In this document: positions 26,876 to 34,815 of the stretch, in pieces
Position numbering within the stretch: the first letter of the stretch is position 1
Layout: every line of letters begins with the position of its first letter
NCBI GenBank assembly: GCA_964490015.1
Contig: CAZBBA010000012.1
Location: 5,352-69,351 of the forward strand
From: Perlabentimonas sp964490015
GTDB lineage: Bacteria; Bacteroidota; Bacteroidia; Bacteroidales; Tenuifilaceae
Direction of reading: 5' to 3'
DNA: 64,000 bases
Position numbers and translations under genes: made by a program
Notes under the pieces: model-generated
Database searches by the model: none
Seen by the model: the letters and a program-made list of their open reading frames with translations, nothing else
What the model was told of the DNA's origin: nothing

Positions 26876-26918
26876 AGTTGGTCAATTACTATTAATTTAT
26901 GTTGATTCTTATTCCGAT

Positions 26919-28550
26919 TTACTTTTCCATCATGTAAGGATACCTATAGTCGGTGGGGCTTACAAAGGTTTCCTTAATAGTTCGGGGGCTTACCCATCGA
27001 ACCAGATTAAACTCTCCGCCAGCCTTATCGTTGGTTCCCGATGCACGCGAACCACCAAATGGCTGAAGACCAACAATTGCTCCAGTTGGCTTATCGTTAA
27101 AGTAGAAGTTCCCTGCAGCGTAACGAAACTTATCGCAAAGTGATGCAAGAGCCACCCTATCCTTTCCGAAAATTGCACCCGTAAGGCCGTAAGGCGAAGT
27201 TGTATCGCACAGCTCAACCGCCTTATCCAAATCCTTATCTTCATATACAAAAACGGTTAGCACAGGTCCAAAAATCTCCTCCTCCATCGACTTAAACCTT
27301 GGGTTTGTGGTCTCAATAATAGTTGGACGAACAAAATATCCAACGCTATCGTCGTAGGTTCCACCAGCTATGATGTTGGCTTCGGAGGATGATTTTGCAT
27401 AATCGATGTAACTAACAATATTCGTGTACGATTTGTTGTCGATTACCGCATTCATGAAGTTTTTATGATCCATCACATCACCCATCTTAATGTCCTCAGT
27501 CATTTCAACCAGCAACTTCTTTATACTGGTCCAAAGCGACTTGGGTACGTACATACGCGACGATGCGGAGCACTTCTGACCTTGATACTCGAACGAGCCC
27601 CTAACGGCATTAACAGCCACCTCATAGGCATCGGCCGATGGGTGTACGAAAATGAAATCCTTCCCTCCGGTCTCACCCACTAGCCTTGGGTACGATTTGT
27701 AATTGGGTAAATTCTTTGAAACAGTACTCCAAAGGTGATTGAATGTGCCGTTTGATCCAGTAAAGTGTATTCCTGCCAGATCTTTCGATTGCAACACCTC
27801 ATTCCCAATTACAGGGCCGCTACCTGGAACAAAATTGATTACCCCAGCGGGTAAACCAGCTTCCATAAAAATCTTCATAAGGTAGTAGTTCGAGAGGATA
27901 GCTGTGGTTGCAGGTTTCCAAACTGTTGTATTCCCCATCATCACAGGAGCCATATTCAGGTTCGAGGCTATGGATGTAAAGTTGAACGGGCTAACTGCAA
28001 AAACAAACCCTTCGAGCGCTCTAAACTCCATCCGATTTAGCTGGTTGAAAGCCGATTTGGGTTGAATTTGATAGATTCGACTGGCAAACGAGGCGTTATA
28101 CTTCAAAAAATCGATGGTCTCGCAAACAGCATCAATCTCCGATTGAAAGATATTCTTGCTCTGTCCAAGCATTGTTGATGCACTTAGCAGCGCACGATAT
28201 TTTGTAGCCATTAGCTCTGCTGCTTTTAGCAGTATGGATGCCCTAACGGTCCACGCCAAGTTCGACCACACTTTATGTGCATTCATTGCACTGTCAATAG
28301 CCAACTTCACCTCTTTCTCGGTGCTCATATGGTATTTTGCCAAAACTACCCCGTGGTTATGCGGCATCACAACATTCTCAATTACTCCTGTGCTTATTTC
28401 TTTTCCATTAATAATCAAGGGTATCTCAACTTCCGTTGTCGATTGCCTTCTTAACTCATAATCGAGGGTAACACGCTCGACACTACCTTTCAAATAATCG
28501 TATATTCTTTCGTTTTCTGGTAGTTGAAAATTGTATACTGCATTATTCAT
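26919..28550 (-). CDS. pruA: L-glutamate gamma-semialdehyde dehydrogenase (P5C dehydrogenase)
   Basis: Oxidises glutamate semialdehyde, from proline or ornithine, to glutamate with NAD+. 543 residues, the free-standing form (no proline dehydrogenase domain). Motifs: SPFNFTSIASN, KPATTAILSNYYL, FTGSNGTFNHLW, the base in VGETGGKDFIFVHPSAD and the nucleophile in YQGQKCSASSR. First gene of a two-gene operon with the ALDH7-type enzyme. The region upstream is shared with the divergent hydrogenase-1 operon and holds a 27-base inverted repeat 25 bases from the start codon. Confidence 0.94.
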   Translation of the reverse strand: MNNAVYNFQLPENERIYDYLKGSVERVTLDYELRRQSTTEVEIPLIINGKEISTGVIENVVMPHNHGVVLAKYHMSTEKEVKLAIDSAMNAHKVWSNLAWTVRASILLKAAELMATKYRALLSASTMLGQSKNIFQSEIDAVCETIDFLKYNASFASRIYQIQPKSAFNQLNRMEFRALEGFVFAVSPFNFTSIASNLNMAPVMMGNTTVWKPATTAILSNYYLMKIFMEAGLPAGVINFVPGSGPVIGNEVLQSKDLAGIHFTGSNGTFNHLWSTVSKNLPNYKSYPRLVGETGGKDFIFVHPSADAYEVAVNAVRGSFEYQGQKCSASSRMYVPKSLWTSIKKLLVEMTEDIKMGDVMDHKNFMNAVIDNKSYTNIVSYIDYAKSSSEANIIAGGTYDDSVGYFVRPTIIETTNPRFKSMEEEIFGPVLTVFVYEDKDLDKAVELCDTTSPYGLTGAIFGKDRVALASLCDKFRYAAGNFYFNDKPTGAIVGLQPFGGSRASGTNDKAGGEFNLVRWVSPRTIKETFVSPTDYRYPYMMEK

Positions 28551-28574
28551 GGTTCATTAAATTTACGTTATGTA

Positions 28575-28601
28575 TTTGTTTGCATATCGTATGCAAACAA
28601 A
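28575..28601. promoter_or_regulatory. 27-base inverted repeat, candidate operator
   Basis: Arms of twelve bases (TTTGTTTGCATA and its exact complement) around a three-base centre. It lies 25 bases upstream of pruA and covers the -33 box and spacer of the likely + strand hydrogenase promoter, the expected geometry for a dimeric repressor controlling one or both directions. Confidence 0.55.
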
Positions 28602-28609
28602 TAAATTTG
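28579..28609 (+). promoter_or_regulatory. Canonical promoter for the hydrogenase-1 operon
   Basis: TTTG at 28579-28582, 19-base spacer, TAAATTTG at 28602-28609: a full match to the Bacteroidota -33/-7 consensus. The implied start near 28616 gives a long leader to the ATG at 28937. Confidence 0.55.
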
Positions 28610-28936
28610 TGTTTAATTAAAAAATGAGTTTTAGCATAGTTTTATTAATTCATTCTACTTATCCCTATTTTTCAGGGCTTTTACATTTTACTTTTATTTA
28701 TTTTTTGTACAAATAAGAGGTCGTATGACATATATCATGAGTTTTACTATGCCCTATAGCATAATATTGACATAATAAATCAACTATGAAAGTAATCTTA
28801 ACATTTCAAAGTAATAATGAGAATAAACTCAAACTAAGGTTAAATAGTTGGTTACCATAAAAATGGAGGTAATATAATCTCAAAAAAGAATGATTCGCTT
28901 ATAATAAACAGTTACCAACCAAAACCCTTAATCACT

Positions 28937-29404
28937 ATGGATGTAATTAAAGAAAAAGTTCAAGAACTAGTTCAAAAACATGGTAAAACTAGAGAGAACC
29001 TGCTGCCAGTATTGCAAGGTGTTGCAGAAAGCGAGCACTTCGTGAGCGAATACGCAATGAAGCTTATTGCCGAAGAGATGGAGCTTTCGTCGGCCGATGT
29101 TTACGGAACGGCTACCTTCTACAGCTTTATGGACACCACTCCCAAGGGTAAGTATGTGATTAGAATATGCCGTACAATTTCGTGCTACATGAAGGGCAAG
29201 AACCAAATTCTACTTGCACTGGAAGAGGCTCTTAAGATAAAGTTGGGCGAGACTACTCCCGACAAAAAGTTTACACTTATGGAGACCAACTGCATTGGCT
29301 GGTGCCACAAGGCTCCAGCAATGCTGGTAAACGATGATGTTCACACCGAACTAACCGTTGAAAAGGTTCATAAGATAATAACTGAGTATAAACAACTAGA
29401 TTAA
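28937..29404 (+). CDS. NADH/H2 hydrogenase subunit, NuoE-like [2Fe-2S] protein (HydC, set 1)
   Basis: 155 residues, thioredoxin-fold [2Fe-2S] subunit. The four cluster cysteines follow the NuoE spacing: CRTISC, then about 36 residues on, CIGWC. It passes electrons between the flavin subunit and the rest of trimeric NAD-linked [FeFe] hydrogenases. First gene of HydC-HydB-HydA set 1; the next gene starts 18 bases on. Soluble, cytosolic. Confidence 0.9.
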   Translation: MDVIKEKVQELVQKHGKTRENLLPVLQGVAESEHFVSEYAMKLIAEEMELSSADVYGTATFYSFMDTTPKGKYVIRICRTISCYMKGKNQILLALEEALKIKLGETTPDKKFTLMETNCIGWCHKAPAMLVNDDVHTELTVEKVHKIITEYKQLD

Positions 29405-29422
29405 CCTAAACAAGTATACACC

Positions 29423-30604
29423 ATGGGAAAAAATATATTAAAGCGGATTGATCTAATATTTAAGGATGAAGCCGATTACAAAGCGGTTCTAAAAAAAGCA
29501 TCGCAGCAAACCAACGATGAGCTAGTTAATGAGCTGATCGCTTCGGGGCTGAAAGGGCGTGGAGGTGCTGGTTTTCCTACTGGACTGAAGTGGAAACTAA
29601 CCTCGGAATCGAAAGCCGATAAGAAATATGTTATCTGCAACGCCGACGAGGGAGAGCCTGGTACCTTTAAAGATCGAGAAATCCTTACCCAAGTGCCCCA
29701 TAAAGTGCTTACCGGCATGGCTATGTGCGGAAAAATAATCGGGGCAAAGGAAGGGTTTATCTACCTACGCAAGGAGTATAACTATCTGACAAAAAATCTA
29801 AATAAGATAATCGATGAGTTTCACGGGGTATGTAAGGATCTGGGAATCGATTTTAGGATAAAGATCTTTTTGGGCTACGGAGCATACATCTGCGGCGAGG
29901 AGAGTGCCCTGTTTGAATCGATGGAGGGGAAACGCGGAGAACCCAGAAACAAGCCACCCTACCCCAGCGAGAAAGGGTATCTGGGAAAACCTACGGTGAT
30001 AAACAATGTAGAAACGCTAGCGCATACATTTACCATTTTCCAGTACGGGGCTAGCAAATTCAACGAGTTGGGCGTGCAGGACAGCTATGGTTCAAAGCTA
30101 TTCTCAATATCGGGCGACACCCCCACTCCTGGAATTTACGAGCTTGAACTCGGTATGACAGTTGAAGACTTTGCCAACGACTTCGGCGATGGCGACACTA
30201 AAGCCGTTCAAGTTGGAGGTGCGTCGGGTTTTTGCGTGCCAAGGAAAAAATTTCGTGAAACCCATATTGGGTATCAGGGAAAATTAACGGGTATCTCACT
30301 TCCAACAGGAGGCTCAATGATGCTTTTCAACAGTTCACGTTCCATGTTTAATCTGCTTACCAATTACCTTGAGTTCTTTACAGAGGAATCGTGCGGACAG
30401 TGCACACCCTGCCGTGTTGGAACCCAACAACTCCTTGAGGGTAGCAGAGCCGTAAAGCGCGGTGAAAAGCCTGCTGCCTATTTAGATAAGTTACTGGCAC
30501 TTAGCGAGACAATGAAAAGCACGTCTAAGTGCGGGTTAGGCCAATCTGTAGCTAACTCATTCCAATCGATTGTTGAGAATTTCCGCGAAGAAATGATTTA
30601 CTAA
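29423..30604 (+). CDS. Hydrogenase flavoprotein subunit, NuoF-like, minimal form (HydB, set 1)
   Basis: 393 residues: the FMN/NAD(H)-binding NuoF core only. FMN loop GRGGAGFPTGLKW, NAD site CNADEGEPGTFKDREIL, YGAYICGEESAL, SLBB region, and the [4Fe-4S] ligands ESCGQCTPCR...SKCGLG. Full-length bifurcating HydB is near 600 residues with an N-terminal thioredoxin-like [2Fe-2S] domain and C-terminal 2x[4Fe-4S]; both are absent here but present in the paralogue at 36609-38399. Such shortened forms have been associated with NADH-linked, ferredoxin-independent hydrogenases in syntrophs, so a non-bifurcating mode is plausible but inferred. Confidence 0.9.
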   Translation: MGKNILKRIDLIFKDEADYKAVLKKASQQTNDELVNELIASGLKGRGGAGFPTGLKWKLTSESKADKKYVICNADEGEPGTFKDREILTQVPHKVLTGMAMCGKIIGAKEGFIYLRKEYNYLTKNLNKIIDEFHGVCKDLGIDFRIKIFLGYGAYICGEESALFESMEGKRGEPRNKPPYPSEKGYLGKPTVINNVETLAHTFTIFQYGASKFNELGVQDSYGSKLFSISGDTPTPGIYELELGMTVEDFANDFGDGDTKAVQVGGASGFCVPRKKFRETHIGYQGKLTGISLPTGGSMMLFNSSRSMFNLLTNYLEFFTEESCGQCTPCRVGTQQLLEGSRAVKRGEKPAAYLDKLLALSETMKSTSKCGLGQSVANSFQSIVENFREEMIY

Positions 30605-30608
30605 AAAA

Positions 30609-32411
30609 ATGGATCCCACAATGAAAAAGAAGATAAACCTAACCATTAACGGAGCCCCTCTATCAGTGGAAGAGGGCACCACAATTCTAGATGCTGCTAA
30701 GGTGTTGGGCATTAAAATCCCAGTTCTTTGTTACCATAAAGATTTGTGTATTGCGGGTAACTGTAGAGTGTGCGTTGTTGAAGTTGTAGGAGTTAGCAAA
30801 CTTTTTGCTGCATGCGCCACTCCTGTATGGGAGGGAATTGATGTGCAAACCAACAGCCTTATGGTTCGCAACTCGCGCAAACACATCATTGAGTTGCTCC
30901 TATCGGAACATAACGCCGACTGTACTAAGTGCTATAAGAATGGAAACTGCGAACTACAGGAGCTTGCTGCCGAGTACAAAATTACCAATCAAGATTTTAT
31001 CGATATCTACCATGCCAAGGACTACACTGTTGATAGCTACTCGCCATCCATCATAAAGGACGATAGTAGATGTATCCGTTGTCAACGTTGCGTAAGAACC
31101 TGCGAGGAGTTGCAGGGTGTTGGGGCGCTGACCGTAGCCCACAAGGGCGATCATATGAAAATATCAACCTTCTTTAACAAGCCCATTAGTGAGGTGGTTT
31201 GTACCAACTGTGGACAGTGCGTAATCCACTGCCCCACCGGTGCGCTGATTGAGCGAAACTACATCGAAGAGGTTTGGGCTGCTATTGCCGATCCAGAGAA
31301 GCATGTAGTAGTACAAACCGCACCAGCAGTTAGAATTGGCCTTGGCGAAGCCCTGGAACTCCATCCTGGCGAGAGGGTAACCGGGAAAATGGTGGCTGCA
31401 CTGCGCCGGCTTGGTTTCAACTCGGTGCTCGACACCGATTTTACTGCTGACCTCACAATTCTAGAAGAGGGAACAGAGTTGCTCCACCGGTTGAAGAGCA
31501 TTATAGTGAACAAGGACAACAAGGAACCGTTGCCAATGACTACCAGCTGCTCACCGGGTTGGGTTAAGTTTTTTGAGCATATTTACCCCGATTTAAGGCC
31601 ACACATGTCAACCTGTAAATCGCCTCAGCAGATGTTTGGAGCGCTAGCAAAAACTTTCTATGCTAAGAAGATTGAGGTTGATCCCGAGAAGATTGTAAGC
31701 GTATCGATAATGCCCTGTACTGCCAAGAAGTACGAGGCCGATAGACCCGAAATGCGGGATAGCGGGCATAAAGATGTGGATTACGTTCTAACAACACGCG
31801 AGTTGGCCATAATGATTAAACAGGCAGGTATTGAGTTTAGCGATCTTCCAGAGGAAAAATACGACTCAATTATGGGATCATCATCGGGTGCTGCTGTTAT
31901 ATTTGGTGCTACTGGTGGTGTAATGGAGGCTGCTTTAAGAACTGTTTACGAAATTGTTACTGGCCGTGAGGTGCCATTCAAAAACCTAAATATCACTCCA
32001 GTAAGAGGTCTAGAAGGTGTAAGGGAAGCATCAATAAAGATCGAAGGAACTGTGCCAGAATACAACTTTCTAGAGGGAGTTGAGGTAAAATGCTGTGTTG
32101 CCCATGGCTTGGCCAATGCGCGGACAGTTATGGAAAGTGTAAAAAATGGTAAAGCCGAGTATCATTTCATTGAGATTATGGCCTGCCCCGGTGGATGCTT
32201 GGGAGGTGGAGGTCAACCAATTCCCACCACGCCCGAAATTAGGCAGAAACGCGTTGAGGCAATTTACGCCGAGGATGCATCGATGGCTATAAGAAAATCG
32301 CACGAGAACCCTGAAGTAATTCAATTATACAAGGAATTCTTAGGCGAACCCTACGGACACCTCTCGCATAAATTGTTGCATACAGAGTACTTTGAGAGGG
32401 AAAGGTATTAG
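30609..32411 (+). CDS. [FeFe] hydrogenase catalytic subunit (HydA, set 1)
   Basis: 600 residues. In order: plant-type [2Fe-2S] domain (C-x11-C-x2-C...C near 37-66), His/Cys [4Fe-4S] motif (HNADCTKCYKNGNC), two ferredoxin [4Fe-4S] sites (CIRCQRCVRTC, CTNCGQCVIHC), the H-cluster domain, and a short C-terminal domain ending in LLHTEYF. H-cluster motifs are TSCSPGW (C314, S315), MPCTAKKYE (C370) and MACPGGCLGGGGQP (C526, C530). The first differs from the common TSCCPxW: Ser takes the place of one of the two adjacent cysteines. It follows HydB by four bases. Makes or consumes H2 in the cytosol. Confidence 0.94.
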   Translation: MDPTMKKKINLTINGAPLSVEEGTTILDAAKVLGIKIPVLCYHKDLCIAGNCRVCVVEVVGVSKLFAACATPVWEGIDVQTNSLMVRNSRKHIIELLLSEHNADCTKCYKNGNCELQELAAEYKITNQDFIDIYHAKDYTVDSYSPSIIKDDSRCIRCQRCVRTCEELQGVGALTVAHKGDHMKISTFFNKPISEVVCTNCGQCVIHCPTGALIERNYIEEVWAAIADPEKHVVVQTAPAVRIGLGEALELHPGERVTGKMVAALRRLGFNSVLDTDFTADLTILEEGTELLHRLKSIIVNKDNKEPLPMTTSCSPGWVKFFEHIYPDLRPHMSTCKSPQQMFGALAKTFYAKKIEVDPEKIVSVSIMPCTAKKYEADRPEMRDSGHKDVDYVLTTRELAIMIKQAGIEFSDLPEEKYDSIMGSSSGAAVIFGATGGVMEAALRTVYEIVTGREVPFKNLNITPVRGLEGVREASIKIEGTVPEYNFLEGVEVKCCVAHGLANARTVMESVKNGKAEYHFIEIMACPGGCLGGGGQPIPTTPEIRQKRVEAIYAEDASMAIRKSHENPEVIQLYKEFLGEPYGHLSHKLLHTEYFERERY

Positions 32412-32429
32412 GATATAACATTTTAAAAT

Positions 32430-32466
32430 AAAGAGAGAGGGCCGGTTTTCTTAGCCCTCTCTCTTT
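32430..32466. terminator. Bidirectional terminator between hydA-1 and blaR1-like gene
   Basis: Thirteen-base perfect arms (core GAGAGAGGGC) with an eleven-base loop; T-run on the + side and A-rich left flank. Serves convergent genes ending at 32411 and 32487. Confidence 0.8.
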
Positions 32467-32486
32467 TTATCTTTAATACTTCGAGA

Positions 32487-33770
32487 CTACTTCTGCAGCA
32501 TAAACACCACCTGTATTTCTATGACCTTACCCATAAACTCGGGGATCTGCAGCTCAGGCAGCATACTTACCACCCTTTTACATTCACCCACTAGCTTCTT
32601 GTGATTTTTCAATTCTAACGTTTCAACTGCTTTGCCAAGCTTAGCCACTGCCACAATTTCATCTACCTCAATAAACTCTTCGGCAGGTTTTTCCTCCATT
32701 ACCTGTTCCACTTTCCCCTGATGGTTAACTCTTAGGTATAGGGATACCTTTCCAAACCACCCAGCATCGGCAGCTTGCTCTGGATAGCGTATTTGCCTTA
32801 CCATAAAATGCCTTAAATCATCAACCGATTGAATTGAAGGGGTGTCCAAAGCTGATGGATTGGAAACCTGAACCTTTTGCTGTTCGGTTGACGAGTCATG
32901 TGCTGCAACATAATTCTTGCCTGATAGCAAGATAATTGCTAAGGCATACATAGGTAGCAAAGTAAATTTTGCAATCCTAAGGGATTGATTTTTTTTTGTT
33001 CTCATCATAATAACTCGTTGTTTTAGGTTAGTTGAATTTAACTCGGTAAATATTGGGGGTGTAATCCTATTGCTTAGCATCGACAGTAGGGCCAGCTGAT
33101 ATTTCTGTGGGTTAGAGCTCCGAACCACTACATCATCTGCCCTAAATTCTAGGTTGTTGCGGATAGCCCTCCGATAAAGCACTGCAAATGGATTAAACCA
33201 TTGAAAAACAATTAAAAACTCCGAAATCATTACATCAATAAAGTGTTTCTCCTTTGCGTGAACCAACTCATGGGATAAAACCATTGAAATTGCAGGATTC
33301 TCCAAAATATCTCGCCCCACCACAATTCTACTAAAGAATGTGAATGCCCTTATATTACTGTTAGATACATACACGTGAATATCGCCTTGGCGCTCGAGGA
33401 TACTCTTCCGCTTTATGGAAAGAGCCTTGGCATACCCCAAGCCAAACCGAACCAACAAAACGGCAGCACCAAAAAGATACACTAAAGCAAGTATGTTTGG
33501 CAGACTGAAGGAATGGTTCTTAGTGCTTTCGGATAAAATAAAAGGCTGGTTTTGCGCAGTGGAATCACCCAAAAACGCTTGGGTGTCAACAGCCAGAAAT
33601 GTTATGGGAATATCTATTAATGGGATAGCGACAGATAGTACCAGAGAGCCCAATAGGTACAAACGATTAAAGATAAAATCCTTACTCCTTCGGAGAAGCA
33701 GATGATAGAATAGATAGAAAATGGCAGTAGCAACCGATATTCTTAACAGGTAATGCAGGTATGGCCCCAT
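32487..33770 (-). CDS. BlaR1/MecR1-type M56 membrane metallopeptidase with TonB-like C-terminal domain
   Basis: 427 residues. Four membrane helices are spread over residues 1-300 (YLLRISVATAIFYLFYHLLL, LYLLGSLVLSVAIPLID, ILALVYLFGAAVLLVRFGLG, and one near 270). The zinc protease motif HELVHAKEKH is at about 167. Instead of a penicillin-binding sensor, residues about 340-427 look like a TonB C-terminal domain (IRYPEQAADAGWFGKVSLYL). This layout is common in Bacteroidota. Ligand sensing probably triggers cleavage of the partner BlaI-type repressor encoded four bases upstream on the same strand. Its target is unknown; it lies between two hydrogenase operons. Confidence 0.88.
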   Translation of the reverse strand: MGPYLHYLLRISVATAIFYLFYHLLLRRSKDFIFNRLYLLGSLVLSVAIPLIDIPITFLAVDTQAFLGDSTAQNQPFILSESTKNHSFSLPNILALVYLFGAAVLLVRFGLGYAKALSIKRKSILERQGDIHVYVSNSNIRAFTFFSRIVVGRDILENPAISMVLSHELVHAKEKHFIDVMISEFLIVFQWFNPFAVLYRRAIRNNLEFRADDVVVRSSNPQKYQLALLSMLSNRITPPIFTELNSTNLKQRVIMMRTKKNQSLRIAKFTLLPMYALAIILLSGKNYVAAHDSSTEQQKVQVSNPSALDTPSIQSVDDLRHFMVRQIRYPEQAADAGWFGKVSLYLRVNHQGKVEQVMEEKPAEEFIEVDEIVAVAKLGKAVETLELKNHKKLVGECKRVVSMLPELQIPEFMGKVIEIQVVFMLQK

Positions 33771-33773
33771 AGC

Positions 33774-34136
33774 TTACTGGTTTTTAATGAGATTAATAAT
33801 CTCTTTCACCTCATCGTCGCTTACCTCTTCCTCCTCAACAAATGAAGCAACAGCCCTAGCAAAAGAATTATCGAAATAATCACTAATTAACTCCCTTAAA
33901 AAACCCTTGCGATAATCCTCCTTGGTAAGTATGGGGTAGTACTCGTATGTGTTCCCATACTGTTTGTACCCCACAATCCTTTTCTCCTGTAGAACCCTTA
34001 CCAATGATGATACAGTGTTGTATGGTGGTTTAGGATTGGGGTACTCTGACAAAATATCCTTAACAAATGCCTTTTCAAGCTTCCAAAGGATTTTCATCAG
34101 CTCCTCCTCTTTTCGGGTTAGCCTTTCCATAGTCAT
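33774..34136 (-). CDS. BlaI/MecI/CopY-family transcriptional repressor
   Basis: 120 residues: winged-helix DNA-binding half (LTRKEEELMKILWKLEKAFVKDIL, YNTVSSLVRVLQEKRIVGYKQYG) and a helical dimerisation half. It forms an operon with the BlaR1-like protease (three-base gap), the classical sensor-protease/repressor pair. Repressors of this family are inactivated by cleavage within the C-terminal half. A likely promoter is at 34153-34183, with a small dyad (GCAGTT/AACTGC, 34192-34207) just upstream. Autoregulation is likely; control of the flanking hydrogenases is a hypothesis. Confidence 0.92.
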   Translation of the reverse strand: MTMERLTRKEEELMKILWKLEKAFVKDILSEYPNPKPPYNTVSSLVRVLQEKRIVGYKQYGNTYEYYPILTKEDYRKGFLRELISDYFDNSFARAVASFVEEEEVSDDEVKEIINLIKNQ

Positions 34137-34152
34137 TGATTTTTACTTAGAA

Positions 34153-34183
34153 CAAACCTACAACTATTATTTTAGTTTTTCAA
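34153..34183 (-). promoter_or_regulatory. Promoter of the blaI/blaR1-like operon
   Basis: Minus strand: TTG (34181-34183), 20-base spacer, TAGGTTTG (34153-34160). Good match to the phylum consensus; leader about 10 bases. Confidence 0.5.
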
Positions 34184-34267
34184 CTGTTTTTGCAGTTTAT
34201 TAACTGCTTTAACAATATTTATTTAATCAAATTTTGTAAACCACTATTTATGTGGCATTTAAAACGC

Positions 34268-34300
34268 AAAAAAGGGTAACCAAAATGGTTACCCTTTTTT
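34268..34300 (-). terminator. Terminator of the hydrogenase-2 operon
   Basis: Fourteen-base perfect arms AAAAAAGGGTAACC and complement, five-base loop; T-rich on both strands. 17 bases past the stop at 34317, closing the long minus-strand cluster. Confidence 0.8.
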
Positions 34301-34316
34301 TATAAGACCTAAGAGA

Positions 34317-34799
34317 TTACTCGTACTCCTTAAGAATATCCTTAACGCCATCGGGCGAAACGCGACCGTAAACCTTCTCGCCCACTAGTACTACAGGGGC
34401 AAGGCCACAGGCACCTACGCAACGCAGACAGCTGATAGAGAATTTACCGTCGGGTGTAGTTTCACCCACGTTAATGCTTAGCATACGCTTAAACTCATCC
34501 ACCACCTTTTCGGCACCACGCACGTAGCAAGCCGTACCAGTACAGATGCTAATGGGGTGTTGTCCCTTAGGAAGCATGGTGAAGAAAGAGTAGAAGGTTA
34601 CCACACCATAGACCTTGGCTACAGGCACATTCAGTTCTTGTGCAATGATTTCCTGTACCTCGGCGGGAAGGTATCCAAAGTGAGTTTGTGATTTGTGAAG
34701 CACATTGATGAGTTCACCTGGCTCATTGTTGAAGGATTTGCAAATCTCCTTGAGCTTGACAACATCCTCCTTTTTTAGCTCAACTTTAATATGTGACAT
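34317..34799 (-). CDS. NuoE-like [2Fe-2S] hydrogenase subunit (HydC/HndA, set 2)
   Basis: 160 residues with the NuoE cysteine pattern CTGTAC and CVGAC (the latter in LRCVGACGLAPVVLV). Electron-transfer subunit of the second NAD(P)-linked [FeFe] hydrogenase. It is last in the minus-strand order ferredoxin, HydB, HydA, HydC, starting 17 bases after HydA. Clearly homologous to, but divergent from, the set-1 copy at 28937-29404. Confidence 0.92.
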   Translation of the reverse strand: MSHIKVELKKEDVVKLKEICKSFNNEPGELINVLHKSQTHFGYLPAEVQEIIAQELNVPVAKVYGVVTFYSFFTMLPKGQHPISICTGTACYVRGAEKVVDEFKRMLSINVGETTPDGKFSISCLRCVGACGLAPVVLVGEKVYGRVSPDGVKDILKEYE

Positions 34800-34815
34800 T
34801 GACTAATCCTCCAAT

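Larger units (their letters stand above)
28551..28936. other. Divergent regulatory region between pruA and hydrogenase 1
   Basis: 386 AT-rich bases without a credible gene. It contains the promoter/palindrome at 28575-28609 and an ATGA-N6-TCAT dyad at 28725-28738 that loosely resembles CRP/FNR-type half sites. If the promoter at 28579-28609 is used, the hydrogenase transcript has a leader of about 320 bases, unusually long. Nothing else recognisable is seen. Confidence 0.5.

Noticed and set aside
28624..28716. 30-codon hydrophobic frame in the hydrogenase-1 leader
   Set aside because: Composition is what AT-rich DNA gives by chance; no ribosome site and no positive N-terminal charge pattern.
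32487..34136. Beta-lactam resistance role for the BlaR1/BlaI-like pair
   Set aside because: No beta-lactamase or penicillin-binding gene nearby and the sensor has a TonB-like rather than penicillin-binding domain.
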